A DNA stretch of 17,046 nucleotides from B18-G2 sp964432835 (lineage in GTDB: Archaea > Thermoplasmatota > E2 > DHVEG-1 > B18-G2): contig CAYSPA010000022.1 in assembly GCA_964432835.1 (NCBI GenBank), forward strand, positions 1 to 17,046, in the 5' to 3' direction. The translations under genes were made by a program, and so were the position numbers. This document shows, in pieces, positions 6,320 to 13,084 of the stretch (position 1 is the stretch's first letter; each line of letters starts with the position of its first letter). The notes beneath the pieces are model-generated. The model saw only the letters and a list, made by a program, of their open reading frames with translations, made no database searches and was not told where the DNA came from.

Positions 6320-7352
6320 GGGATTGAGAAATGTGGTTGCTGTGATTTTCATCGCGATGATGCTCTTATTTGCGGGCTGTTTAAATGAAAATCCGAACGG
6401 ATGGGCTTTCGAGCTCACCCAGATAGACAAAATGAAATCCCTCGGTTTTGATGGAGAAGGCGTTAGAATAGGGATCGTGGATACGGGGGTGGATATAGAC
6501 CATGTAAATATGGACAGAGACAAACTCGTTGCATGGCTTGATTTGATAAATGACAACAACGAACCATACGATGATAATGGTCATGGAACTTTCATAACCG
6601 CCCTCTTACTTTCAAAGGGCGGAGATCTTTTTGGTAGCGGTATAGAGGGAATCTGCCCCGACTCTCAGATCGTGGTAGTCAAAGCCGTATCTGATACGGG
6701 ATACACCAACGATACTCTCATATCCGAAGCCATCGACTTTTGCATTCAGAAAGATGTGGATATCATTCTGCTATCTCTTTACAAAAACCCCGAGACGATA
6801 AATATCGGCAATAAAACCATGGAAAAATGCGAGGAAGCAATTGACAGGGGTATTTTTCTGGTTGCTCCGGCTGGGGATGATGGAGTGAAGGATGATGGGG
6901 ATGTATTTGAACTTGCAGGTATAGACGAAACCATAGGCGTTGGCTCAATAAGTAAAAACCTTTACATCTCCACTTTCAGTTCAAAGGGAAACCAGGCTCT
7001 TGTTCCTGGAAAACACGAGGCAAGAGAGGATCCCAACAAGAAACCAGAACTCGTTGCACCTGGTGAAGACATCGAATCCATTACCGGTTGGGCATCTGTC
7101 ATTAAAAGCGGCACATCGATTTCGGCTGCGTTTATTGCTGGCTCGCTGGCACTCCTCCTTGAGGCGTATCCCGATCTCAAAAAATCCGGAAAGGAGGGAA
7201 TAGAGAAGGTTAAAGAGGTGCTTGCAAAGACCGCGAAAAAGGTGGGCGGTGAAGAGATTTACTGGGGAAATGGTTTAAAGCACAATGATAGATACGGATA
7301 TGGTTTGATTCAGGTCTACGATGCATACGTAAAGCTGGGTGAGAGCACATGA
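6312..7352 (+). CDS. Subtilisin-like serine protease (S8), predicted lipoprotein
   Basis: Predicted exported and membrane-anchored protease of 346 aa. The N-terminus is a hydrophobic signal (VVAVIFIAMMLLFAGC) with a possible lipobox ending at Cys23. The S8 catalytic triad is complete: Asp57 in VDTGVD, His91 in NGHGT and Ser269 in SGTSIS. The residue that normally donates the oxyanion-hole amide (Asn in AAGNxG) is Asp189 here (APAGDDG), a change also known from the eukaryotic convertase PC2. The usual 'GTSMAxP' is GTSISAAF. There is no room for an inhibitory propeptide: the catalytic core starts about 20 residues after Cys23, so this may be an intracellular-type or non-autoprocessing subtilase carried on a lipid anchor. 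It is translationally coupled to pyrK before it (8-bp overlap) and to the YjbQ gene after it (ATGA). Substrate unknown. Confidence 0.9.
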   Translation: MDEGLRNVVAVIFIAMMLLFAGCLNENPNGWAFELTQIDKMKSLGFDGEGVRIGIVDTGVDIDHVNMDRDKLVAWLDLINDNNEPYDDNGHGTFITALLLSKGGDLFGSGIEGICPDSQIVVVKAVSDTGYTNDTLISEAIDFCIQKDVDIILLSLYKNPETINIGNKTMEKCEEAIDRGIFLVAPAGDDGVKDDGDVFELAGIDETIGVGSISKNLYISTFSSKGNQALVPGKHEAREDPNKKPELVAPGEDIESITGWASVIKSGTSISAAFIAGSLALLLEAYPDLKKSGKEGIEKVKEVLAKTAKKVGGEEIYWGNGLKHNDRYGYGLIQVYDAYVKLGEST

Positions 7353-7768
7353 TCGTCTATCAGGATGAGATACCCGTAAGAACAAAGGGTGAGAGCGATA
7401 TCATCGATATAACGGATGATGTTCAGAAAATCGTCGGCAAATCTGGAGTAAAAGAGGGAATAGCGTGCATATTTGTACCCGGCTCAACCGGCGCAATAAC
7501 CACGATAGAATACGAGCCGGGACTGAAAAAGGATCTTCCGATAGCTCTGGAGAGGATAGCACCAAAAAATGAATACTATCACTATCATAAGACCTGGCAC
7601 GATTACAATGGCCACAGCCACGTGAGAGCAAGCATAATTGGACCGAGTCTCACCGTGCCCATCTCCAATGGCAGGGTGATTCATGGAACGTGGCAGCAGA
7701 TAGTTTTTATAGAGATGGATGTTAGAAGTAGAGAGAGGAGATTGGTGGTAAAGGTTCTGGGTGAGTGA
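7349..7768 (+). CDS. YjbQ/UPF0047 family protein
   Basis: Small cytoplasmic protein of 139 aa. The family signature is clear: ACIFVPGSTGAITTIEYEPGL near the start, then the metal-binding-like cluster EYYHYHKTWHDYNGHSH, GPSLTVPI, and GTWQQIVFIEMDVRSRER near the end. Members are found in all domains; the E. coli member can weakly replace thiamine-phosphate synthase, but the physiological role is not settled. Its start (ATG 7349) overlaps the protease stop as ATGA. Its end overlaps the ribosome binding region of the nitroreductase gene, so all three are probably co-translated. Confidence 0.93.
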   Translation: MIVYQDEIPVRTKGESDIIDITDDVQKIVGKSGVKEGIACIFVPGSTGAITTIEYEPGLKKDLPIALERIAPKNEYYHYHKTWHDYNGHSHVRASIIGPSLTVPISNGRVIHGTWQQIVFIEMDVRSRERRLVVKVLGE

Positions 7769-7769
7769 A

Positions 7770-8276
7770 ATGGATGTGTTTGAAGCCATAAAACTCAGGA
7801 GAAGCGTGAGAGCTTATAGAGATAAACCGGTTGAAAAAGAAAAAATTCAGAAACTCCTCGAAGCAGCGCGCCTGGCGCCATCCGCCAAGAACAGACAGGA
7901 ATGGAGATTCATAGTCGTTACCGACAAAAGAACGAGAGAACTCCTCGTGGATGCATGCAAGGGGCAAAAGTTTGTTGGTGAGGCACCCCTGATCATCGTC
8001 GGACTCGCCGATCCATCGGTGAGCAGATGGTATAAAGTGGATCTGGGTATCTCCATGGAGCACATTGTACTCGAGGCTACAGAACTCGGTCTCGGCACAT
8101 GCTGGATCGGTGCGTTTTATGAGGATAAGGTGAAAGAGATCCTGAACATTCCAGAAAACAAGGAGGTTGTGGCTCTGCTCACGGTGGGATATCCCAGAGA
8201 GGAAGGCTCCAGATTAACCGGGAGGAAAAAACTGGAAGAGATCGTGTGCTACGAGAAATACTGCTTCGAGGATTGA
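7770..8276 (+). CDS. Nitroreductase family FMN flavoprotein
   Basis: Predicted FMN-dependent NAD(P)H oxidoreductase of 168 aa, cytoplasmic, probably a dimer. The N-terminus MDVFEAIKLRRSVRAYRDKPV is typical, with the FMN-phosphate contact RRSVR (10-14) and APSAKNRQEWRF (39-50). GLGTCWIGAF and TVGYP belong to the second FMN-contacting region. It is short even for the family and ends with a Cys-bearing tail (VCYEKYCFED). ATG 7770 is preferred to GTG 7761 because GGGTGA (7759-7764) is 5 nt before it and the longer form adds only three residues that the family lacks. It is the last gene of the pyrDK operon and is convergent with the surface-protein gene at 8333. The real substrate cannot be read from sequence. 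Confidence 0.92.
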   Translation: MDVFEAIKLRRSVRAYRDKPVEKEKIQKLLEAARLAPSAKNRQEWRFIVVTDKRTRELLVDACKGQKFVGEAPLIIVGLADPSVSRWYKVDLGISMEHIVLEATELGLGTCWIGAFYEDKVKEILNIPENKEVVALLTVGYPREEGSRLTGRKKLEEIVCYEKYCFED

Positions 8277-8332
8277 GTTTCGATGAAGATTAGCTGGCTC
8301 TCCGAATAAAGATTAAAGAATGGAGAGGAGGG

Positions 8333-9394
8333 TTAGAAGAGTTTCAGGACCGTGATCTCTTCAGATGCCGTGTTTCCCGCGCCATCCGTGGCTATCACTT
8401 TCAGTTTGAATATCCCGAACTGGATCTTGTCCCATGTCCACGTGAATGGAGCGGTATCATCCACATGAACCGTTTCATTATTCAGCAGAAATTCGACCTG
8501 TTTCACTTTGCCATCGTCGGTTGCATTGACGGTCACATTTACCTTACCAATGACTATCGTTATCGGGAAAGGAATCAGAGCGTTGCCACCGATATAAATT
8601 GCGTTCTTTGGTTTTTCTATGGAAACCGATGGCGGAGTTGTATCGGGTATACCTTTTATCTCGACATCATCGATTACCCATATAGCACGACTTCCTTCTT
8701 CTCCCGTGAAGTTGTAGTTCCACGCTATCTTGACAGAGGGTTCACCCGCATACTTGGAGAGGTCTATCACGATGGGATGCTCGTAGTGGTTCCATTCCTC
8801 CCATCCTTCGTCCTCTCCGCCGAGTTGCCATTCCTCATCGTGAACCAGGTCGGCGATCGTTTCCCATGTCTCTCCTCCATCGGTTGACACCTTCACATAA
8901 TCATGATTTTTGCAGGTTGAATTCCAGTAATATACGCTCCAGAATGTCAGATTTACGGAGATGTACATCGAAAAGTCCATTTCGGGCGTGATCAGCCACT
9001 CGTCCTGTCTTATGCCGACATCCGATGCCTCTCCATATCCATCGCTCCACCAGACGCATGCGGAGCTTGAACCCGAGTGCGAGAGGTGGAAGAAACACTC
9101 ATCATCCCTCAGGTCGTTCCAATAGTGGGTCGCCCACTCCACATTCCTCTGGTGGCTTTTACAGATACCATCGACATCCCAGCCCGGCGGCGCCACGTAA
9201 TCGTTATCTTCATCCAGCACCCATTCTTCCTCGAAACTCGTGGACAGTATGACTTCGGCCTCCGGCGTATCCTTGTGAGAAACCGCGATATTTTCTGGCT
9301 CTGATATCGCAACACTTGGTACGGTCAGTCCTGCAATGATAATTCCTATCACGCTCAGCAAAGCGGTTTTCTCCATAATACCTTTACCTACCAT
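8333..9394 (-). CDS. Secreted surface protein: choice-of-anchor-J-like domain plus C-terminal Ig-like module
   Basis: Predicted exported protein of 353 aa. Residues 1-29 form a signal peptide ending TVPSVA. Residues about 48-248 look like the choice-of-anchor-J/cleaved-adhesin beta-sandwich: STSFEEEW, PPGWDVDG, DEWLITPEMDFS, DYVKVSTDGGETWE, DLSKYAGEPSVKIAW and IWVIDDVEI appear in the expected order. Residues about 252-353 are an Ig-like module with TTPPSVSIEKPKNAIY, PFTWTWD, VIATDGAGN and a C-terminal TVLKLF, matching the end of the beta-helix protein at 1746-3509. The domain is often a glycan-binding or adhesion module; no protease active site is visible. ATG 9394 follows a GGAAGGGGGAG stretch (9411-9401). 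An AT-rich promoter lies just upstream at 9425-9447. Confidence 0.85.
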   Translation of the reverse strand: MVGKGIMEKTALLSVIGIIIAGLTVPSVAISEPENIAVSHKDTPEAEVILSTSFEEEWVLDEDNDYVAPPGWDVDGICKSHQRNVEWATHYWNDLRDDECFFHLSHSGSSSACVWWSDGYGEASDVGIRQDEWLITPEMDFSMYISVNLTFWSVYYWNSTCKNHDYVKVSTDGGETWETIADLVHDEEWQLGGEDEGWEEWNHYEHPIVIDLSKYAGEPSVKIAWNYNFTGEEGSRAIWVIDDVEIKGIPDTTPPSVSIEKPKNAIYIGGNALIPFPITIVIGKVNVTVNATDDGKVKQVEFLLNNETVHVDDTAPFTWTWDKIQFGIFKLKVIATDGAGNTASEEITVLKLF

Positions 9395-9430
9395 CTTTTC
9401 TCCCCCTTCCGTTTAAATTAAATATGTATA

Positions 9431-9443
9431 ATATAAATTTAAA
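9431..9443 (-). promoter_or_regulatory. Probable TATA element of the 8333-9394 gene
   Basis: Minus-strand TTTAAATTTATAT is centred near 9437, predicting a start near 9411 and a short leader that begins with the purine-rich GGAAGGGGGAG ribosome binding site. Several overlapping A/T motifs make the exact box uncertain. Confidence 0.45.
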
Positions 9444-9494
9444 TATTTCGCCTGAGAAATAACAGAAAGCCGAATGAATTTTATCGTGGGGTGT

Positions 9495-9500
9495 AAAAAA
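9495..9500 (-). terminator. U-tract terminator after the PKD-like gene
   Basis: On the minus strand a run of six T follows the TAA stop of the upstream gene by only 5 nt. Archaeal RNA polymerase commonly terminates at such U-tracts, which would separate this gene from the surface-protein gene downstream. No hairpin is needed or seen. Confidence 0.45.
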
Positions 9501-9505
9501 GTTAG

Positions 9506-10345
9506 TTAAGGGTGTGGTGAAAAATCGATGTAGCTCTTTGAATAATCGATTTCTATTTTCTTCAAAGAGAATCCCCTTATTCTGATTTGAAAGCCTTTAA
9601 GTCTGCTGTTCTTCTCGATTTCACCGTATACCTCGATATCTCCCCGGTCGGTGAGGAAATATTTCTTTTCGCCGATTTTTACAGCATCGCCATCCTCCGT
9701 CAGGCCATAAAGCTCCACTCTGAAAATCTTGGAGATAATGCCCTTTCTGATATCCATGTTAAGCTTGATTCCGCAGGGAGGAAAATCCATACTTTCCGGT
9801 AACATGTATGTCAGGGTTGTTCCAGAAAGCGGACGGAGAGAGACCCTCTCCACATCATTTTCTCTCTTAATTGATAATCCACCTTTTGAAAGGTAGAATC
9901 TGTCCGGCAAGACCCTTATCAGGATCTCTTTCGCTCCGGCAATCCCTCTTTCATCCACAACGGTGAGCATTACATATATGACGGGAAGCTCATCAACCGA
10001 GTTACTATCTATCTTTTCATCGATTTTGAGATCGAGCGTTTTGCCGTGAAAGAAGCCATCATCATTAACCTGCCACGCGAACTTTATGATATTTCCGTTT
10101 CTTGAGTAACTTCTGGATGCATCGAGATGAAGTGTGCAGTGGTTGTACACGTTGATAATATCGGTATCGATACCATCTATAACGGGTACCGGCGCATCGC
10201 GATGCATCGCAACGTTTTCCTTTAGCCCATTCAGAGCAATTGACTTGGTGACCGAAATATCGAGGAGGGAATAAAAAACCAGAATATCTGTTGAAAGTAT
10301 GAGAAGGATCGACATACCGAGAATGATATATATTCTCCGCTCCAT
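9506..10345 (-). CDS. Membrane-anchored protein with a PKD-like domain, unknown function
   Basis: Predicted protein of 279 aa with a basic N-terminus (MERRIY) and one hydrophobic segment (about 5-28), so an N-terminal anchor or signal. Residues about 50-150 look like a PKD/Ig-type fold: VPVIDG, LHLDASRSYSRNGNIIKFAW, a pair of acidic strands, then YVMLTVVDERG. The C-terminal 130 residues, with several LYGLTEDGD and ILIRV-like strands, appear to be another beta domain that I do not recognise. The start is placed at ATG 10345 because the TATA-like TATAAAAAA (minus strand, centre near 10369) is 24 nt from it. ATG 10360 would be only 9 nt from that box and has no Shine-Dalgarno site, but it cannot be excluded. 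It is probably an envelope protein. It lies between another surface-protein gene and a conserved small gene. Confidence 0.72.
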   Translation of the reverse strand: MERRIYIILGMSILLILSTDILVFYSLLDISVTKSIALNGLKENVAMHRDAPVPVIDGIDTDIINVYNHCTLHLDASRSYSRNGNIIKFAWQVNDDGFFHGKTLDLKIDEKIDSNSVDELPVIYVMLTVVDERGIAGAKEILIRVLPDRFYLSKGGLSIKRENDVERVSLRPLSGTTLTYMLPESMDFPPCGIKLNMDIRKGIISKIFRVELYGLTEDGDAVKIGEKKYFLTDRGDIEVYGEIEKNSRLKGFQIRIRGFSLKKIEIDYSKSYIDFSPHP

Positions 10346-10363
10346 CTTCCAGATTTCCATACG

Positions 10364-10380
10364 ATATAAAAAATAAAAAG
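10364..10380 (-). promoter_or_regulatory. T-rich element: terminator of the 62-aa gene and TATA box of the next gene
   Basis: The minus strand reads CTTTTTATTTTTTATAT, starting 20 nt after the stop of the small gene at 10400. The T-runs fit archaeal termination. The same stretch ends in a TATA-like element 24 nt from ATG 10345. One 17-bp element could therefore end one unit and start the next. Confidence 0.45.
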
Positions 10381-10399
10381 AGAAGGAGGTTTTTTATTT

Positions 10400-10588
10400 T
10401 TATCTCTTCTTTCTCAGGAAAGGAAGACCCGTTCTCTTGTTTACTCCAACCTCGTAGCCATCTGGCAAGTCGCAGGGCTTTCCACTCTTAGGAGTCCTTC
10501 TACTGAAGAAGTAAATAGTCTGCCACTTTCCTCCTTTGAGCTTTACATCCCTTTTGTATAGGGTCCACTCACCATGCTTATACACCAT
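10400..10588 (-). CDS. Conserved small basic protein, 62 aa
   Basis: Small, strongly basic protein (many K and R) with the distinctive core TLYKRDVKLKGGKWQTIYFF, then RRTPKSGKPCDLPDGYEVG and VNKRTGLPFLRKKR. I remember near-identical short proteins from other archaea, always annotated as hypothetical, so it is a conserved family and not a chance frame. The function is unknown; the basic charge suggests contact with nucleic acid or the ribosome, but that is inference. ATG 10588 is chosen, not the longer frame to 10696. GGGGTGA (minus strand, 10600-10594) is 5 nt before it, and a TATA-like TTTAATTATA at about 10630-10620 fits a start near 10600. The extra 36 residues of the longer frame do not look conserved. 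It is divergent from the THEP1 NTPase gene and has its own promoter. Confidence 0.8.
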   Translation of the reverse strand: MVYKHGEWTLYKRDVKLKGGKWQTIYFFSRRTPKSGKPCDLPDGYEVGVNKRTGLPFLRKKR

Positions 10589-10593
10589 TCTCT

Positions 10594-10630
10594 TCACCCC
10601 AGTATATGGAATAGATATGGTATAATTAAA
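10594..10630 (-). promoter_or_regulatory. TATA box and Shine-Dalgarno site of the 62-aa gene
   Basis: Minus-strand TTTAATTATA (10629-10620) lies about 26 nt before the inferred start of a short leader containing GGGGTGAAGA (10600-10591), which ends 2 nt before the ATG at 10588. Confidence 0.5.
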
Positions 10631-10698
10631 CCTTTCTCTTTGGAATGGATCGAGACCTGATATCTCCGTCAAAAATCCTCCGAGGAGCAAAAACATTC

Positions 10699-10708
10699 TA
10701 AATTAATA
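10699..10708 (+). promoter_or_regulatory. TATA element of the THEP1 NTPase-trm1 unit
   Basis: TAAATTAATA is centred 23 nt before ATG 10726. No Shine-Dalgarno site precedes that ATG, so a leaderless mRNA is likely. Confidence 0.45.
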
Positions 10709-10725
10709 ACGCATACACTTTACGA

Positions 10726-11286
10726 ATGGTCGACATCCCAAAAATAGGAATAACGGGTCTACCGGGTGTTGGTAAAACAGAAACCCTCATCAAAGTTGTT
10801 AAGGACCTCGAAGAGAGCGGATATAAAGTTGGTGGAATGGTCACCCAAACCATCGTGGAGAAAGGGGAAAGGGTGGGTTTTTACATAATGGACTGGAAAA
10901 CAAAGAAAAAAAGGGTTTTCGCCCATGTTAATATCGATAGTCCGGACAGGGTTGGGAAATACGGCGTTGACCTGAAAGCTCTCGAGGAAATAGGTATTCC
11001 GGCGATAGAGAGAGCTATCATGGATGAGGATACCGATGTTATCATAATAGATGAGGTTGGAAAGATGGAGATGCTTTCCGAGAAATTCTGCAAGGTTGTT
11101 ATGGATGCCTTGGACAGCGACAAGCCGATCCTCCTCACCCTTCACAAAAAATCAAGGAGTCCTCTCCTCCAAGATATAAGAAGAAGGGATGACATAAGGA
11201 TTCTTGAAGTGACTCCGGTAAACAGAAATCTGCTTCCGTATAAGATAGAAAAGATAATGAAAGACCAGTTGCAGAGCGTTTTCTGA
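10726..11286 (+). CDS. THEP1-type nucleoside-triphosphatase
   Basis: P-loop NTPase of 186 aa that hydrolyses NTPs in vitro; its cellular role is not established. The Walker A motif is GLPGVGKT (11-18), with the family's 'KIGITGLPGVGKTET' N-terminus. The Walker B motif is VIIIDEVGKME (105-115), typical of THEP1. The central GGMVTQTIVEKGERVGF and later TLHKKSRSPLLQDI are also family-like. It is soluble and full length. It is followed after 1 nt by trm1, so the two are very likely co-transcribed. A substrate cannot be told from sequence. Confidence 0.93.
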   Translation: MVDIPKIGITGLPGVGKTETLIKVVKDLEESGYKVGGMVTQTIVEKGERVGFYIMDWKTKKKRVFAHVNIDSPDRVGKYGVDLKALEEIGIPAIERAIMDEDTDVIIIDEVGKMEMLSEKFCKVVMDALDSDKPILLTLHKKSRSPLLQDIRRRDDIRILEVTPVNRNLLPYKIEKIMKDQLQSVF

Positions 11287-11287
11287 G

Positions 11288-12391
11288 ATGACAGAAATAA
11301 AACTCGTTAGAGAGGGAAAGACGGAGTTCTTCGTCCCTTCCAGTTTGGAATTGAAAAAGGAAGGGCCGGGCAAAAAGGGTAAATTCGGCTTTTATAACCC
11401 TGCAATGGCTGAAAGCAGGGATATAAGCGTGGCCGTCGTTCGGGCCATGTTGAACGAAAGCGCCAGGGAACTGAGAGTACTGGATGGACTTTCATCGGTG
11501 GGAGCCAGAGGGTTGAGGATAGCAAACGAATCTGATGGAGAATTCAAAGTTATACTGAATGACTGGAATGAGAGAGCAATGGAAATCGCAAGGAAGAGCA
11601 TAGAACATAACGACTTGAGAAACGTGGAAACAAGGTGCGAGAACCTGAATATCCTGCTCTGCAAAGAAAAATTCAATTACATAGACATTGACCCGTTTGG
11701 TTCCCCCGTACCTTACGTCAGCATGGCGGTAAGAAGTATTTTGCCGGGAGGGATACTGGCATTCACCGCGACGGATACGGCAACGCTCTGCGGAGTTTAC
11801 AGAAAAACCTGCTTAAGGAGATACAGTGCAGAACCCCTCAGAACGTGGGCGATGCACGAGATAGGTCTCAGGATACTGATGGGTTACATCATAAAGGAAG
11901 GAGCAAGATTCGAAAGGGCGCTGTATCCCATTTTATCATATTCGAGAAATTACTATATGAGAGTATACTTCAGGGTAAAAAATGGCGCAAGGAGGGCGGA
12001 CAGACTTCTCGAAAATATATCACTAACAAAGGCGCTGGACTTTAATTTTAAACCAAGAGAGGTGGGTCCCCTCTGGCTTGGAGAACTTCATGACAGAGAT
12101 TTTCTTTTATCCGTTAAGAGAGCTGCAAAAGATGTGGAACTCAGTAACAGAAAGGAAGTCGGAAAACTGCTGGACAGATGCCTTGAAGAGACGGGAATGC
12201 CCCCATTTTTCTATGATATAGATGCACTCTCCTCTTACTTCAGGAAATCTCCACCAAAAATCTCCAGGATGATGAGATTGCTTGAAAAAGAGGGTTTCAG
12301 GGTATCGAGAACCCATTTCAGAGATACTTCATTCAAAACCGATGCCCCTCTGGATGAAGTGATTAAAGCCTTCAGAGATTTAACTATTTAA
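11288..12391 (+). CDS. trm1: tRNA (guanine26-N2)-dimethyltransferase Trm1
   Basis: SAM-dependent enzyme that makes N2,N2-dimethylguanosine at position 26 of tRNA, which prevents misfolding between the D and anticodon stems. The product is 367 aa, normal for archaea. Motifs seen are FYNPAMAESRD (35-45, usually ending NRD), the SAM loop LDGLSSVGARGLR (65-77), the catalytic-site DIDPFGSP (133-140), TATDTATLCG (160-169), YYMRVYFRV (222-230) and GPLWLGELHD (260-269). The C-terminal part ends in a winged-helix-like region (FRKSPPKISRMMRLLEKEGF). Cysteine pairs that often precede GPLWxG in related enzymes are not present here, so the zinc knuckle appears lost. The start codon is 1 nt after the NTPase stop. 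Confidence 0.96.
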   Translation: MTEIKLVREGKTEFFVPSSLELKKEGPGKKGKFGFYNPAMAESRDISVAVVRAMLNESARELRVLDGLSSVGARGLRIANESDGEFKVILNDWNERAMEIARKSIEHNDLRNVETRCENLNILLCKEKFNYIDIDPFGSPVPYVSMAVRSILPGGILAFTATDTATLCGVYRKTCLRRYSAEPLRTWAMHEIGLRILMGYIIKEGARFERALYPILSYSRNYYMRVYFRVKNGARRADRLLENISLTKALDFNFKPREVGPLWLGELHDRDFLLSVKRAAKDVELSNRKEVGKLLDRCLEETGMPPFFYDIDALSSYFRKSPPKISRMMRLLEKEGFRVSRTHFRDTSFKTDAPLDEVIKAFRDLTI

Positions 12392-12393
12392 AT
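12385..12393 (+). promoter_or_regulatory. TATA box of purN, overlapping the trm1 stop codon
   Basis: TATTTAAAT is centred 27 nt before ATG 12416. It contains the trm1 stop codon (TAA, 12389-12391). The spacing fits a leaderless purN mRNA, so purN-folC could be transcribed separately from trm1. Confidence 0.55.
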
Positions 12394-12415
12394 CGAGATT
12401 CGATAAGGTTTTTTG

Positions 12416-13084
12416 ATGACAAGGATAAAGGTTGGCGTTCTGGCATCTGGCAGAGGAACGAATCTCCAGGCTATAATAGATGCCTCCGAATCTGGAAAAA
12501 TCGATGCCGATGTCGTTGTGGTTATAAGCGATAAGAGAGATGCCTACGCGCTGGAAAGGGCAAAAAAGCATGGAATACCCGCATACTTTGTGGATCCAAA
12601 GGGGAAGAGCAGGGAAGAACACGAAAAAGAGATAGATGAGATACTGAGGAAATATAACGTTGACCTCGTGGTCGGCGCGGGATACATGAGGATCCTCTCT
12701 CCATGGTTTATCAGGAGATGGTACGGTAAGATAATAAACATACATCCCGCCCTCCTGCCCTCATTTAAAGGCACGGATGGGCAGGGAGATGCTCTGAGAT
12801 ATGGCGTGAAGATAACGGGCTGTACAACCCATTTTATGGATGAATTGCCGGATCATGGCCCCATCATTCTTCAGGCGGCGGTCAAGGTGAAGGAGGATGA
12901 TACAAGAGATTCCCTGGCTGAGAGGATACTGAAAGTTGAGCATCAGTTGCTCCCCAGAACCATTCAGTTATTCGCAGAGGGGAGATTGAAGATAGAGGGA
13001 AGGAGGGTGAAAATTTTACCGGGAGATTCATGGAAGGAAAAGTATGAAACCTATCCGGATGTCCTCTACTGTGAAGGATACTGA
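12416..13084 (+). CDS. purN: Phosphoribosylglycinamide formyltransferase (folate-dependent)
   Basis: Transfers the formyl group of 10-formyl-tetrahydrofolate to glycinamide ribonucleotide, third step of purine synthesis, cytoplasmic. The 222-aa protein has the phosphate-binding loop ASGRGTNLQAI (10-20), VVISDK (35-40) and the catalytic residues Asn108 and His110 in NIHPALLPSFKG. Asp142 lies in HFMDELPDHGPIIL. The C-terminal tail after about residue 195 is longer than I expect and ends with KYETYPDVLYCEGY. The start is ATG 12416; an in-frame TTG one codon earlier is not needed. The stop overlaps the folC start by one base (TGATG). Pairing with a folate-synthesis gene agrees with use of folate as the formyl carrier. 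Confidence 0.95.
   Translation: MTRIKVGVLASGRGTNLQAIIDASESGKIDADVVVVISDKRDAYALERAKKHGIPAYFVDPKGKSREEHEKEIDEILRKYNVDLVVGAGYMRILSPWFIRRWYGKIINIHPALLPSFKGTDGQGDALRYGVKITGCTTHFMDELPDHGPIILQAAVKVKEDDTRDSLAERILKVEHQLLPRTIQLFAEGRLKIEGRRVKILPGDSWKEKYETYPDVLYCEGY

Noticed and set aside
10589..10696. N-terminal extension of the 62-aa gene up to ATG 10696
   Set aside because: The internal ATG at 10588 has a good GGGGTGA site and a TATA box, and the conserved sequence begins there.
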